Below are positions 44,565 to 54,883 of a stretch of 64,000 nucleotides of DNA, one piece after another. The notes beneath the pieces were generated by a model that searched no databases, was not told the DNA's origin, and saw only the letters and a program-made list of their open reading frames with translations. The DNA is from Bradyrhizobium campsiandrae (GTDB lineage: Bacteria; Pseudomonadota; Alphaproteobacteria; Rhizobiales; Xanthobacteraceae): assembly GCF_014529705.1 (NCBI RefSeq), contig NZ_JAANIH010000009.1, forward strand, positions 119,051-183,050. The letters are read 5' to 3'. The translations under genes and the position numbers were made by a program. Each line of letters begins with the position of its first letter. The first letter of the stretch is position 1.

Positions 44565-45953
44565 TTACGCATTCAGACCCAGCAGCCGACTAAGTCTGTC
44601 CCACCGAATGATCTTCTTCTTCAGCCAACGACGGATGGGACCTGGCGTCAGACGTGCGGAATGAACGTAGCAGAAGATGATCATCTTCCTCGCTAGGAAC
44701 TTAGCCTTCGCGATCTGCTCCTGGCGGGCCTTCAGCTTCCGCGCCAGACGCTGCTCCCGCGCGAACACAACGAGAAGAGACCGTTCGACATAGGCCGGCT
44801 TGGTCTTCGCCATATCGGGACGAAACGCGCGGTCAATCGCGCGATCGACCTGCCTGACCATGGCCTCGAAGCTGTTGTCGGGGTTGAGCGCAACCTCACG
44901 ATAGGCGCAATCGATGATCTCTTGCGCGCGCCGAGGATCGCGCAGCACCTCGACGACCTCGGCCATGTTGGAATGATCCTTCCTCAGGGGCACATAATGT
45001 CGCCACGGCTCAAGCCTGCCCGAATAATGCCCATCATAAAGGATCATCAATGTCCGCAACGCGGCCGCCTCGAAGCAGCGCGGGGAGATGACCGCAAGAA
45101 CGGTCCGGCTATCCTCCGACTTGAAGTAGAGCTCGCGCAGCGTCTCGAAGCTGGTTCCGGGACAACGGGCCAGATGCCCCTCCACGTTGCGCTGAATCTC
45201 CCCGGTGTAGTCGAAGACGCTCGCGCCGCTTTCCGTGCCGAGGACCGCCTTGCAGTTCGCCAGGAACTTGATCCAGCCGTCACCGTAAATTCGCTCTTCC
45301 TCCCGCGTGGAGATATCGCAGGTGAGGCCGTAGCTTTCCGCGTCCTTCTTGAACCGCTCCGCAATGATCCACTTTTCCTGACCGAAGCTGCCCAACCAGT
45401 CCGGCACCTTCCTTGCTCGATAGCCGACGTCGATCGACCGGTCCTCGAACCGAGGCAGTTTCTTGTGCAGCAACTGATGCGGGACATAGCCGGTCAGCAC
45501 GGTTTCGCGAACAACGCCCGGCAACCGGTCGGGCGAATACACCTCGTCAACGATCTCCTGCGGAACGCAGCCGAACACAATATGGACCCCGAGGTCCCGC
45601 AGGGCATCCGTCGTATCGTTGATCCATCGATACTCATCTTGAATGAAGACGGCCTTCAGTCCGGTGAACTTGCGAATGGCTGCACGCAGATTTGGACCGA
45701 TATAGGTGTCCATGCAGGCGACCAGCGAGTAGTGAATGATCACTCCGTCGAACCGCTCAAGATCGAGTCGATCGGACACGTCGCCTTTCGAATTGAAGAT
45801 GTAGATTGCATGCCTGGAGAACTTCTCCAGCCCCGCGACGTGATCAATGATCGTGGAAGCATTGCCCTCCACAAAATCGCAAAGCAGAAGCAGGTCGAGG
45901 CGCGGGCCTGCAGACTTCTCGCGGGCCGACTTAAAGAGCGGAATCGTGTCCAT
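44565..45953 (-). CDS. Putative glycosyltransferase, paralogue of the protein at 49054-50484
   Basis: A 462-residue protein without an obvious named domain. Blocks shared with the other copy are VFIQDEYRW, LTGYVPHQLL, YRARKVPDWLGSFGQEKW, EERIYGDGWIKFLANCKAVL, GTESGASVFDYTGEI and ISPRCFEAAALRTLMILYDG. The last resembles the donor-site region of GT-B transferases (CgeB-like), so a glycosyltransferase is likely. A lysine-rich, weakly hydrophobic C-terminus (ARKMIIFCYVHSARL, KKKIIRWDRLSRL) may attach to the membrane. It follows the WlbB-like gene by 43 bases; the 190 bases on its other side hold no clear gene. Confidence 0.65.
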   Translation of the reverse strand: MDTIPLFKSAREKSAGPRLDLLLLCDFVEGNASTIIDHVAGLEKFSRHAIYIFNSKGDVSDRLDLERFDGVIIHYSLVACMDTYIGPNLRAAIRKFTGLKAVFIQDEYRWINDTTDALRDLGVHIVFGCVPQEIVDEVYSPDRLPGVVRETVLTGYVPHQLLHKKLPRFEDRSIDVGYRARKVPDWLGSFGQEKWIIAERFKKDAESYGLTCDISTREEERIYGDGWIKFLANCKAVLGTESGASVFDYTGEIQRNVEGHLARCPGTSFETLRELYFKSEDSRTVLAVISPRCFEAAALRTLMILYDGHYSGRLEPWRHYVPLRKDHSNMAEVVEVLRDPRRAQEIIDCAYREVALNPDNSFEAMVRQVDRAIDRAFRPDMAKTKPAYVERSLLVVFAREQRLARKLKARQEQIAKAKFLARKMIIFCYVHSARLTPGPIRRWLKKKIIRWDRLSRLLGLNA

Positions 45954-45996
45954 GACCTGGCATGCGTTGTTTGGCGCGGCGCGTTGGGAACACGGC

Positions 45997-47546
<1,550 letters not shown>

Positions 47547-47619
47547 TTAGCGCTTGCCTCACGCAAGCTACCGCACTCGGGGTGAATCGCATTCACACCG
47601 AAGCCAAAATCTTCCAATA

Positions 47620-47641
47620 CGGCCTGCCGGGCGGCAGGCCG
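47620..47641 (-). terminator. Perfect 9-bp-stem GC hairpin directly after the antiterminator gene
   Basis: CGGCCTGCC and GGCAGGCCG flank a 4-base loop (GGGC on the plus strand), starting 3 bases after the NusG-like gene's stop. Read leftward it is followed by TATTGGAAGATTTTGG, which is only partly T-rich. It could be a leaky intrinsic terminator separating regulator expression from the biosynthetic genes, or a pause site for antiterminator loading. Confidence 0.55.
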
Positions 47642-47643
47642 TC

Positions 47644-48159
47644 TCAAGCCGCAGCTATGAGTTCCGCCCCGACAAACACGCGCACTTTACGGCCCATCAG
47701 GTTCAAAAGAACGGCAACACGATGGTGATCGCTTACATCGTCCACGAGCGCAAGACTGTCGACGAACGCGCCTTGGACAATCCGCACCTGGTCGCCCGGA
47801 GAGAAGTCCGGTCGCTTTGCAAGCCTGATGAAGCCGACATTATCTTCGCGCGCCCGCAGCGCCGCGATGACGTCTTCTTCGACTTGAATCGGCTTGTCTC
47901 CCACGCACAATAGATGAGAAACACCGAGCGTCGACTGAATCGAGCGCCATCGCTGCGCGGCAAGATCGATCGCAACGAACAGATAGCGCGGGAATAGCGG
48001 ACGCGCCACGGTTTCGACCTTCCTGGCATGGCTGCGGCGCTTCAGGTAACGCGGCAGATACGTCGAGAAGCCTTGTCGTCCAAGATTGGCAGCGGCCTTC
48101 GCTTCAGCATTGACGTGCGTCTGCACCACATACCAGCGGGAATCGCGCGTTTTTTCCAT
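47644..48159 (-). CDS. Specialised NusG paralogue (RfaH-like transcription antiterminator)
   Basis: A 171-residue NusG-family protein. The NGN domain covers residues 1-100: RDSRWYVVQTHVNAEAKAAA, NLGRQGFSTYLPRY, and the RPLFPRYLFVAID block that contacts the RNA polymerase clamp. The C-terminal KOW domain follows: DFSPGDQVRIVQGAFVDSLA and VAVLLNLMGRKVRVFVGAEL. Housekeeping NusG is normally encoded with secE; this one sits at the head of a polysaccharide operon, like RfaH, UpxY and LoaP family members. It probably prevents premature termination in the long train. The ATG at 48159 overlaps the regulator's stop (TGATG); a GTG one codon upstream is possible. Confidence 0.9.
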   Translation of the reverse strand: MEKTRDSRWYVVQTHVNAEAKAAANLGRQGFSTYLPRYLKRRSHARKVETVARPLFPRYLFVAIDLAAQRWRSIQSTLGVSHLLCVGDKPIQVEEDVIAALRAREDNVGFIRLAKRPDFSPGDQVRIVQGAFVDSLALVDDVSDHHRVAVLLNLMGRKVRVFVGAELIAAA

Positions 48160-48800
48160 CACACCTTTCCCTGCTGTTGTCTAGGACGCAAACCCAGCAG
48201 ATCGGGCACGAGAACTCTCTCTTCCCCGAAGCGGCTGACAGCTTCGTCAAACACTTGCTTCGCGGCCGTCAGATGAGTGACGACCACGGCATCAAACGGC
48301 TCATCCACCAAGTCGTAGGAAGAGATGAGCTTGACACCAACAAATCGATCGAGTGTCGCATCGGGATCAAGAATGGCAGCGATGAGGACAGGCCGGTCAA
48401 CTGCACACAAAAGAGCGATTTCGCACAGGTCAGATTGTCCAGCAAGCACGATACGGCGAAAGCCAAGGGCCTGAGCCCGGTCAAAGATTATGCCATATTC
48501 GTCTTTCGCCCTTCGGAACAGCGAGAACGAGGACGTCAGGAATTGAACCGTCAGCCTGGACTTTTCTGAAAAGCCCTGGGGCGTCAGATAGTACGCATAT
48601 CTCCGAGTGGGCGCTTGGCCGACCTTAACAAACCCCTTCTTTATCGCGCGTTTCAAATATGCATTGACCAAACCCAGCGCGATGCCGAGCTCGGCCGCGA
48701 TCCGCCGCTGAGAGCGAGTTCCATCCACCTCAAGCGACGTCAGCAGACCAAGCACGTGCCGGTCGCTATCGCTGTTATCCGTCGGAAGAATGCCAGCCAT
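48159..48800 (-). CDS. Winged-helix regulator with Rossmann-like C-terminal domain
   Basis: A 213-residue protein. Residues 10-85 form a winged helix of the kind seen in EPS-associated MarR-like regulators (RHVLGLLTSLEVDGTRSQRR, IAAELGIALGLVNAYLKRAI, KKGFVKVGQ, YYLTPQGF). Residues 115-200 read like a nucleotide- or sugar-nucleotide-binding Rossmann fold (FRRIVLAGQSDLCEIALLCA, PVLIAAILDPDATLDRFVGV, PFDAVVVTHLTAAKQVFDEA). I infer ligand-responsive control of the locus. The ATG at 48800 is preferred to a TTG at 48812, because the promoter's predicted start point is near 48818. The gene is more A+T-rich than its surroundings. Confidence 0.8.
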   Translation of the reverse strand: MAGILPTDNSDSDRHVLGLLTSLEVDGTRSQRRIAAELGIALGLVNAYLKRAIKKGFVKVGQAPTRRYAYYLTPQGFSEKSRLTVQFLTSSFSLFRRAKDEYGIIFDRAQALGFRRIVLAGQSDLCEIALLCAVDRPVLIAAILDPDATLDRFVGVKLISSYDLVDEPFDAVVVTHLTAAKQVFDEAVSRFGEERVLVPDLLGLRPRQQQGKV

Positions 48801-48824
48801 CCCCGCCACCAAATGCGCGAGGCT

Positions 48825-48921
48825 GCTTAGCCCGTTCAGCGAATGAACGTCAAGCTCATTTGTTCACGCAATGAACAACCTTGGTCCCGAGCATAATCAA
48901 CGGTGTGACTTTAAGGTCACA
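48825..48921 (-). promoter_or_regulatory. Promoter and three dyads upstream of the regulator/antiterminator operon
   Basis: On the minus strand TTGACG (48853-48848) and CTAAGC (48830-48825) are 17 bases apart. The spacer and -35 edge hold the perfect dyad CGTTCA-N5-TGAACG (48833-48849). A second copy, TGTTCA-N5-TGAACA, lies 28 bases upstream (48861-48877). A third, different near-perfect dyad (TGTGAC-TTTAAG-GTCACA) is at 48904-48921. The spacing of GTTCA dyads suggests cooperative binding by one dimeric regulator, possibly the gene product itself. The same promoter design recurs at 54996-55024. Confidence 0.65.
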
Positions 48922-49053
48922 GCGGCCCCGAGCTGGTAGAGGAGCGGCAATGGGACCGCACGCGCTTTGCGCGGGCGTTGGGGTTCCAGGCCCCGATCCA
49001 TCAGCTGCTGCCCGACTTGAAGGGCCGAGCAACGCCGCTAGAGGCCCGGCGGA

Positions 49054-50484
49054 TCAGTAGTTCATTCGAGCTCGAATGATCCGATACCTCACTTTCACTG
49101 GAAGCAACCGCCATGTTTTGGCGACCAGCCAATCGACCTGAGCTTCGCTTAGACGCAGTATAGAGGCGGCCCAGAGAAATCTTCGCCCCAGCCGCTGACG
49201 GCCCAGATAGCCCGTTCTCGCAAGTCTCAAGTGGAATTCGTCTCTCGAAGACAATGGGAGCTCTGTATGTTGCTCTGACTCGTCGAGGCTAGCCTTGTCG
49301 CTCGAGCAGCTACCGTCCGATGACGACCAAGTTCGGTCCACCTCATCCCGAAGCTCGACCCAAGCCCGATCGATCCAGATTGGAAATTGCTGTTCGATAA
49401 TGTCCTGCAGCCTTTTTCCGAATTTTGAATAGCCATAGTCCCCGGAGCGAACGAGCTTGTCGTACGCGCGGTCTGCAAACCCTTGCAGATAGACGATGTC
49501 GTCGAGCCTGGACAAAATGTCCTGCGCATTGGAGAAGTCTCTCTCGAGCGCGATGTAATGCACGTCCGGCTCGATTGCGTTCGAATAGCTTCCCCGGAAC
49601 AATATCATTGGGGTTCGCATCAAGGCGCACTCAAAAACTCTGGGCGAGATCTGACCGACATCGAACCGCGACTCGATAGGCTCGATCACATCTTTCAGCT
49701 CGAGGTAATCCGGCGTCCGTCCATTGTCCGCAGCAAATCGTTCAATCAGCGCAGAAAGCTTGCCGTCAAAATCGAAAGCATTTGAGCCGCTCTCGGATCC
49801 AAGCATCGTCCGACATGAGCCCACGAACTCGAACCACATATCGCCATATATCCGACTTGCTTCATCCATTGCGATATCGTGCTTGATCCCTGCCCGCTCG
49901 CACTCCTCAATCATCCTGCGGCCGACTTCATACTTTTCGAAACCTAGTCGGCCGTACTTTGCACCGATGTTGCGTCCCCTGTAGGCAACCAAGGTGCTTC
50001 GCTCAGACAAGGGTTTCGCATTGATGGAGCGTTGCAGGAGCCGCTCCGGCACATATCCGGTGAGCACTTGGAATATGGCGACGCCCGGCAGCTCCGATCT
50101 CGGATGAACCAGGGGCAGAAACTCGGGCTGAATGCACGAGAGCAGCACATGAAAACCCAAACGCCGAATTGCCGCATGGAGCGTTGCGGTGTTGTCGTAC
50201 TCGTCCTGGACGGCGAGGAGCTTGAGCCCGCGAAAGCTCATAACCGCAGCCTCGTAGCTTTCGCTGACGTAGCCTTCAAAGCAAAGTCGCGCGCAATAGC
50301 TGTGAAAGAGGACGTCGAATTCGTTGAGATCGAAGTCTATCCTGGCTCCATGGGTAACGTGCACATAGCGAACCTCGAACGAGGTGAAATTCGAGATGCT
50401 CAACAAATAGTCGAGCGTCGCAGATACATGAGTGGCAGCTAAAGAATAAGCGACAAGCACTCGAGTTGGTCGAGAGCCGACCAT
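49054..50484 (-). CDS. Putative glycosyltransferase, paralogue of the protein at 44565-45953
   Basis: A 476-residue protein. It shares with the other copy LLAVQDEYDNT, LTGYVPERLLQ, AYRGRNIGAKYGRLGFEKYE, ASRIYGDMWFEFVGSCRTML, GSESGSNAFDFDGKL and QISPRVFECALMRTPMILFR. The YGD-x-W and ESG-x-x-x-F-D clusters are probably catalytic or binding sites. The C-terminal 60 residues are basic. It is transcribed leftward just before the regulator promoter, and 198 bases separate it from the GT4 genes; nothing else was seen in that gap. It is less G+C-rich than the metabolic region. GT-B fold is an inference from the ISPRxFE block. Confidence 0.65.
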   Translation of the reverse strand: MVGSRPTRVLVAYSLAATHVSATLDYLLSISNFTSFEVRYVHVTHGARIDFDLNEFDVLFHSYCARLCFEGYVSESYEAAVMSFRGLKLLAVQDEYDNTATLHAAIRRLGFHVLLSCIQPEFLPLVHPRSELPGVAIFQVLTGYVPERLLQRSINAKPLSERSTLVAYRGRNIGAKYGRLGFEKYEVGRRMIEECERAGIKHDIAMDEASRIYGDMWFEFVGSCRTMLGSESGSNAFDFDGKLSALIERFAADNGRTPDYLELKDVIEPIESRFDVGQISPRVFECALMRTPMILFRGSYSNAIEPDVHYIALERDFSNAQDILSRLDDIVYLQGFADRAYDKLVRSGDYGYSKFGKRLQDIIEQQFPIWIDRAWVELRDEVDRTWSSSDGSCSSDKASLDESEQHTELPLSSRDEFHLRLARTGYLGRQRLGRRFLWAASILRLSEAQVDWLVAKTWRLLPVKVRYRIIRARMNY

Positions 50485-50682
50485 AAGGTTCCCCTACTTC
50501 GCGAACCAAGAAGCGCGAGCAGCCAAGACGCGGCGCGGCTCTTGCATGGAATGCCGACTTCCTCTCGCTCATTTGCGAACGAAACTGACGACGCAGCCTT
50601 GAAACGCTGCAGCGGCTGACAACTATTCCAGGGAAGCCCCGGATGCAATCTCAACAACGAGTCGGCTTGCTCGCCACGGTCG

Positions 50683-51972
50683 TCATTGTCTTTGCTTCGC
50701 GTTGTGTTTTGCGGGCGACTGCGCCGACCGACCGTCCTCGCTCTCTGCAGCGGCCGCGCCGGAGTCATTTTCATGACCGAGATAGCGGACTGCCAGCCTC
50801 GAATAACTGTAGGACCTCGCAATCGCGATCCGATCGCCTGGTGGGCGCTCCTGCTCTTTGAGCGCGGACACCAGCGACGACGCGAGTGCAGCAGGATCAT
50901 CCGGCGCGCACCGCACAGTTACCAGATCTTCGAGCCCGGCAAGCGCCTTTTCCTCGCACGCGATGACGATGCGTGGCGCAAAGAGGCAGTAGTCGAACAA
51001 TTTGTTCGGGCTGATGCCATGATCATAGAGTGCATTCTTGTGGAACGATACCACCGCACAATCGGAAGCATTGAGCATGCCGTGCACAATCGAGCGGTCG
51101 ACCTCATCCTTGAATTCCACATTCCTGAAGCCGGCCGCCCGGCGCGCCAGTTCGTCCCGTGACGTGCCCGAGCCGATCAGAACAAATCGGATTTCGGGGT
51201 TCGACTGACCGAGCTGAGCCGCCGCATCGATGATGACCTCCATCGCATTGGGAGGACCCATGCCTCCAGCGTAAAGGATAACGCGTGCCCCCTCTTGCTT
51301 CAGGTCCTTGATGCGAGCGATCAGCGGATGATCCAGCTGACCGATCGTCAGCGCGCGTTGAATTTCGCCCTCCGAAACGCCATTGGGAATCCACGAAAAG
51401 CGTCCGGCCGGCAGGCCGCGCGAGCGCATGTAGGCTTCGGCGCCAGCCAACAAGCAGATGACACGATCTGCAGAACGATAGGCTGAGCGCTCTTTCCACC
51501 CGAGCAGTTTCATGAGCGGGTGCCACGCCGGAGTCATCCCGAGCGCCACTATGCTCTCCGGCCAGAGATCGCGAATCTCGACCCAGAACTTGGCACCCAA
51601 CCGCCGTGCGATGTCGCGCGCAGCCGCGACAAAAAACAAGTGCGGGCTCGAAGCGATCAAGATATCCGGCGCCCCGAACTGCTTGGCGATCGCGCCCGAT
51701 TTCGATTTAAGTCGCAGCCCGAAACTCAGGTTGTTCCATAAACGACCGAGGCTGCCTTTGCTGTAGCGCGGCGTGTCGAGAAACCAGAAATCCACACCTT
51801 CGATATGATGGGGGCCCGGAGTCCGGGGCTCTCTGTGCAAATGATGGAAGCCGGCGCTTACCACCACCACCCGGTGTCCCATCTTGCCCCACGCGTCGGC
51901 AAGCCAGAACGGCCGCCAGTGACGGCCCAAACCCGGTCCGCCCGCAAACGGATGCACCAGCCAGATGTTCAT
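50683..51972 (-). CDS. GT4-family glycosyltransferase (WbuB-like)
   Basis: A 429-residue GT-B enzyme. The N-terminal GGPGLGRHWRPFWLADAWGK and the KFWVEIRDLWPESIVALGMT block are typical of the WbuB/L-fucosamine-transferase type. The donor domain shows ARVILYAGGMGPPNAMEVII, FVLIGSGTSRDELARRA and SPNKLFDYCLFAPRIVIACE. It is a cytoplasmic or membrane-associated enzyme that adds one sugar to a lipid-linked chain. Its ATG overlaps the stop of the preceding GT4 gene (ATGA), so it is the last of a three-gene unit. The C-terminal 35 residues are low-complexity and polar. Confidence 0.9.
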   Translation of the reverse strand: MNIWLVHPFAGGPGLGRHWRPFWLADAWGKMGHRVVVVSAGFHHLHREPRTPGPHHIEGVDFWFLDTPRYSKGSLGRLWNNLSFGLRLKSKSGAIAKQFGAPDILIASSPHLFFVAAARDIARRLGAKFWVEIRDLWPESIVALGMTPAWHPLMKLLGWKERSAYRSADRVICLLAGAEAYMRSRGLPAGRFSWIPNGVSEGEIQRALTIGQLDHPLIARIKDLKQEGARVILYAGGMGPPNAMEVIIDAAAQLGQSNPEIRFVLIGSGTSRDELARRAAGFRNVEFKDEVDRSIVHGMLNASDCAVVSFHKNALYDHGISPNKLFDYCLFAPRIVIACEEKALAGLEDLVTVRCAPDDPAALASSLVSALKEQERPPGDRIAIARSYSYSRLAVRYLGHENDSGAAAAESEDGRSAQSPAKHNAKQRQ

Positions 51973-53072
51973 GCGGCGTTTCGCGTCCAGGAGATTTCGT
52001 CGTACAGCCTGTTGAGCTCAGCCGCATCGTCCCGCCAGTTGTAGTCGCGCTCGACCGCCGCCCGTCCCGCCAGCCCCAGTTCGATCGCCCGCTGGGGCTC
52101 GTTCGCGAGCTCTCTCAGCTTGTCCCGCAGCCCCGCAGGGTCTGCAAGCGACACCACAAAGCCGCACTTGGCGGCTTCAACGATCGCCTTGGATCGCGGC
52201 AGATCGCTCGTGATGACAGGCAGGCCGGCGGCCATGTACTCGAACAGCTTGGTTGGAAGCGAGTGCAGGTAGTTGGGTTCGGGCAGCAACAGGTTGAGTC
52301 CCACCAAACTCTCGTTCAACAGCGCGGCAACGTCTCTGCGTCCAAGTCGCCCCCTATAATTGACGTCGGCCGTCGATTTGTTGAGCCACTCTTCTTCTTC
52401 GGTGCCGATGGCGCCAGCGAGCACGAGCGGCAGTTGCGCCGCTGCACATGCCTCCACCATCTCGATCAGCCCGCGATCAAAGCTTGTTCGCCCCACATAG
52501 ACAGCCTGTCGACGCCGCTTCGTCGCGACCGTCGGCTCAATGAACTCGTCGAGCCGCACGCTGTTTCGTACCAGCGTCACGGCCGCTCCATAGCCGCGAA
52601 AACGCTCGGCGATATCGGGGGTCGCGGCGACGACCGCATCGAAGCGACGCGCCGTGCTCCGCTCCACCAGTTCCATGGCGGCAGCCACCGCAGGCCGCAT
52701 CCATCGAGGAATCCACTTCTTGGAGCAAATGTCCGCCGGCACGTCCTCGTGGACGTCATAAATCACCTTGCACCCCGGACGCCTGAGCCTGAGCGCCCAC
52801 GGAATCAGCTCGGGATCGTGAAACTGCACGACATCCGCCCTGGTGGAGCGCGCAAGCGCCTGTGCCGCCCGTCCCATGACCCAGGGTCGTTTCCATCGCG
52901 GGACTGCTGGCAGCTCAACCAATCGAAATTCAACCCGTCCTGCATCACCGGGGCGCGGCGGTCGCGCCACGACCGTTACGGTGTGCCCCGACTCGGAAAG
53001 GCTTCGCGCCTCCTTTTCGACGATGCGAATGTCGTCGGCCGGATGAACGCTCGACAGCATGCAGATCTTCAT
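51969..53072 (-). CDS. GT4-family glycosyltransferase
   Basis: A 367-residue GT-B enzyme: MKICMLSSVHPADDIRIVEK, RADVVQFHDPELIPWALRLR, KVIYDVHEDVPADICSKKWI (acceptor side), and AVYVGRTSFDRGLIEMVEAC and HSLPTKLFEYMAAGLPVITS (donor side, with the E-x7-E-type motif). The blocks resemble capsule and EPS transferases of the WbnK/ExoU-like GT4 group. Its ATG at 53072 overlaps the stop of the amidotransferase gene (ATGA), implying tight co-expression with sugar amidation. The longer frame upstream lies inside that gene and was rejected. Confidence 0.9.
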   Translation of the reverse strand: MKICMLSSVHPADDIRIVEKEARSLSESGHTVTVVARPPRPGDAGRVEFRLVELPAVPRWKRPWVMGRAAQALARSTRADVVQFHDPELIPWALRLRRPGCKVIYDVHEDVPADICSKKWIPRWMRPAVAAAMELVERSTARRFDAVVAATPDIAERFRGYGAAVTLVRNSVRLDEFIEPTVATKRRRQAVYVGRTSFDRGLIEMVEACAAAQLPLVLAGAIGTEEEEWLNKSTADVNYRGRLGRRDVAALLNESLVGLNLLLPEPNYLHSLPTKLFEYMAAGLPVITSDLPRSKAIVEAAKCGFVVSLADPAGLRDKLRELANEPQRAIELGLAGRAAVERDYNWRDDAAELNRLYDEISWTRNAA

Positions 53073-54883
53073 GAAGCTTCGACCCCGAAACATTCTCCCC
53101 ACAGCGCGACGCAATAGAGGCGCCAGCGCATGCCGAGGTCGAACCGGTGAAACCTCCTCTTCACTGCAGCCATGTCGACATAACGCGCGAGCAGCGCGCT
53201 ATTGATCACCTTGTCGAACATCGCTGGCGAATGACGATTCAACCATAGCTGGTCGGGGGCGGCAAAGCCGATCTTGTCCTTTCGCCAGCTAATGCTGGCG
53301 GGCAGAAGGTCCTCCATGGCAACGCGCAGCGGCCACTTTGCCCACCCCTTGTTCAATTTCAGCCGCGTCGGCAAATTCAGGGAAAATTCCACAAAGCGAT
53401 AGTCGAGAAACGGCAGCCGGGTTTCGACGCCAAATCGCATCGAATTCTTGTCTTCGAACCGCAGCAACATCGGCAGGTTGGTTTCGGTGATCTCCAGCAC
53501 CTGCATTTGGCGAGCGTCCCTGGTCTGGCGCGCAAAGCGGCGGAGAGATTCCGGCAGGCTGGGGTCCTTGAGGAAGGTATAGCGCCAGCGGTAGAACGCC
53601 GCACGCAGCCCCGCCGAGTTGGCGCCGAACAGATACATCAGCAATCGCCTTGGCGGAACACCTGCCTGCATGGCGCCCCTGAAGGCGGAAAAAAATCCAC
53701 GCAGGCCCGCGCGATGAAAATGATCGAGCAGCCATGCGGCATAGTAGCGATGGTAGCCCAAAAGTGTTTCATCGCCTCCCTGGCCATCGAGCAGCACGAT
53801 CACGCCATTCGATCGCGCGGTCTTCATCACCTCATATTGCATCATGATGGAGGGACCTGCGAACGGCTCTTCCTGGACTTCCAGCAATGTCGTCGCGGCC
53901 GACGCGAAATCCTGATAGCTCGGCTTGGTGCGCAACCAGTTCAGCCCGGACTTTGCGGCAATCTGCGCCGCATAGGCTTCCTCATTATTGGACGCCTGCT
54001 CGCTCACTGCCGTGATGGCGAAGAAGCGCTCATTGGAAGCCGAGGCGTAACGCCTTGCGGCCAACGTCGCGACGCTTGAACTGTCCAGTCCGCCGGAGAG
54101 GCAGGTTCCGACCCGGACGTCGGAACGGAGGCGAAGCCGCGTGGCATCGTCGAGCAGGTCACGAAGCGACCGCGCCACGTCGTCTTCGTTGGTCTCGCCC
54201 CCACGGGCTGCAAGGGAATAGTATCGCTCTATCCGGATCCTGCCCGTTGCCACATCGACACGCATCCAATGTCCGGCAGGCAGCTTTTCAATGCCCTTGA
54301 AGAAGGTCCGGTTGGTATGATCAGTCAGACCGCAAACAAGAAAATCGCGAACCAGATCGTCATCGGCCACGGCGCGATCGACGAAGGGAAGAAGCTGGCG
54401 AATCTCCGAGCCGAACGCGAAGCGCGTTGCGGTATCGGCATAATAGAAGGGTTTGACGCCGAAGCGGTCACGGGCACAGAATAGCGTGTTGTCGCGCTCA
54501 TCGTGAATCGCAAATGACCACATGCCGTTGAAGCGATCGAGACATCCTTCGCCCCATTGTATGTAGGCCGCCAGCAACACCTCGGTGTCCGACGCGGTGT
54601 GGAAGACGTGTCCAAGCGCCTCGAGCTCCGCGCGAAGCTCGAGGTAATTGTAGATTTCGCCGTTATAGGTAATCCAGACTGGGAGGCGCCTGTCGCGCAT
54701 TGGCTGCGCGCCGTCGTCGGTCAGATCGATGATGGCCAGTCGTCGATGTCCCAACCCGACATTGCCGCTGACCCTTACGCCCCGTCCATCGGGCCCGCGA
54801 TGGGCGACAAGATCGGTGAGCCGCTCCACCTCCGTCGCATCAACCGGTCCGGTCTTGCAAAGAAGGCCGAATATCCCACACAC
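53069..54883 (-). CDS. asnB: Asparagine-synthase-like amidotransferase (copy 3), GTG start
   Basis: A 604-residue class II amidotransferase. The open frame continues 31 codons further upstream, but the catalytic cysteine must be residue 2 of the mature chain. That fixes the start at GTG 54883 (V/M-CGIFGLLCK). The glutamine domain (ITYNGEIYNYLELR, SDTEVLLAAY) and pyrophosphate loop CLSGGLDSSSVAT (263-268) are intact. The C-terminal synthase half differs most from the other two copies. It leads a three-gene unit with two GT4 genes and has its own promoter near 55.0 kb. I infer amidation of a uronic acid used by the following transferases. Confidence 0.9.
   Translation of the reverse strand: MCGIFGLLCKTGPVDATEVERLTDLVAHRGPDGRGVRVSGNVGLGHRRLAIIDLTDDGAQPMRDRRLPVWITYNGEIYNYLELRAELEALGHVFHTASDTEVLLAAYIQWGEGCLDRFNGMWSFAIHDERDNTLFCARDRFGVKPFYYADTATRFAFGSEIRQLLPFVDRAVADDDLVRDFLVCGLTDHTNRTFFKGIEKLPAGHWMRVDVATGRIRIERYYSLAARGGETNEDDVARSLRDLLDDATRLRLRSDVRVGTCLSGGLDSSSVATLAARRYASASNERFFAITAVSEQASNNEEAYAAQIAAKSGLNWLRTKPSYQDFASAATTLLEVQEEPFAGPSIMMQYEVMKTARSNGVIVLLDGQGGDETLLGYHRYYAAWLLDHFHRAGLRGFFSAFRGAMQAGVPPRRLLMYLFGANSAGLRAAFYRWRYTFLKDPSLPESLRRFARQTRDARQMQVLEITETNLPMLLRFEDKNSMRFGVETRLPFLDYRFVEFSLNLPTRLKLNKGWAKWPLRVAMEDLLPASISWRKDKIGFAAPDQLWLNRHSPAMFDKVINSALLARYVDMAAVKRRFHRFDLGMRWRLYCVALWGECFGVEAS

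Noticed and set aside
44378..44572. 64-codon leftward frame between amidotransferase copy 2 and the upstream transferase
   Set aside because: It overlaps neither a ribosome site nor any recognisable feature and spans the whole intergenic gap by chance.
48904..48921. TGTGA/TCACA dyad as a Crp site
   Set aside because: The half-sites are 8 bases apart, not the 6 of the Crp consensus, so it is kept only as an unassigned dyad.
49062..49079. 18-bp palindrome TCATTCGAG/CTCGAATGA as an operator
   Set aside because: It lies in the last codons and just inside the stop region of a coding sequence, with no promoter near; chance or codon use explains it.
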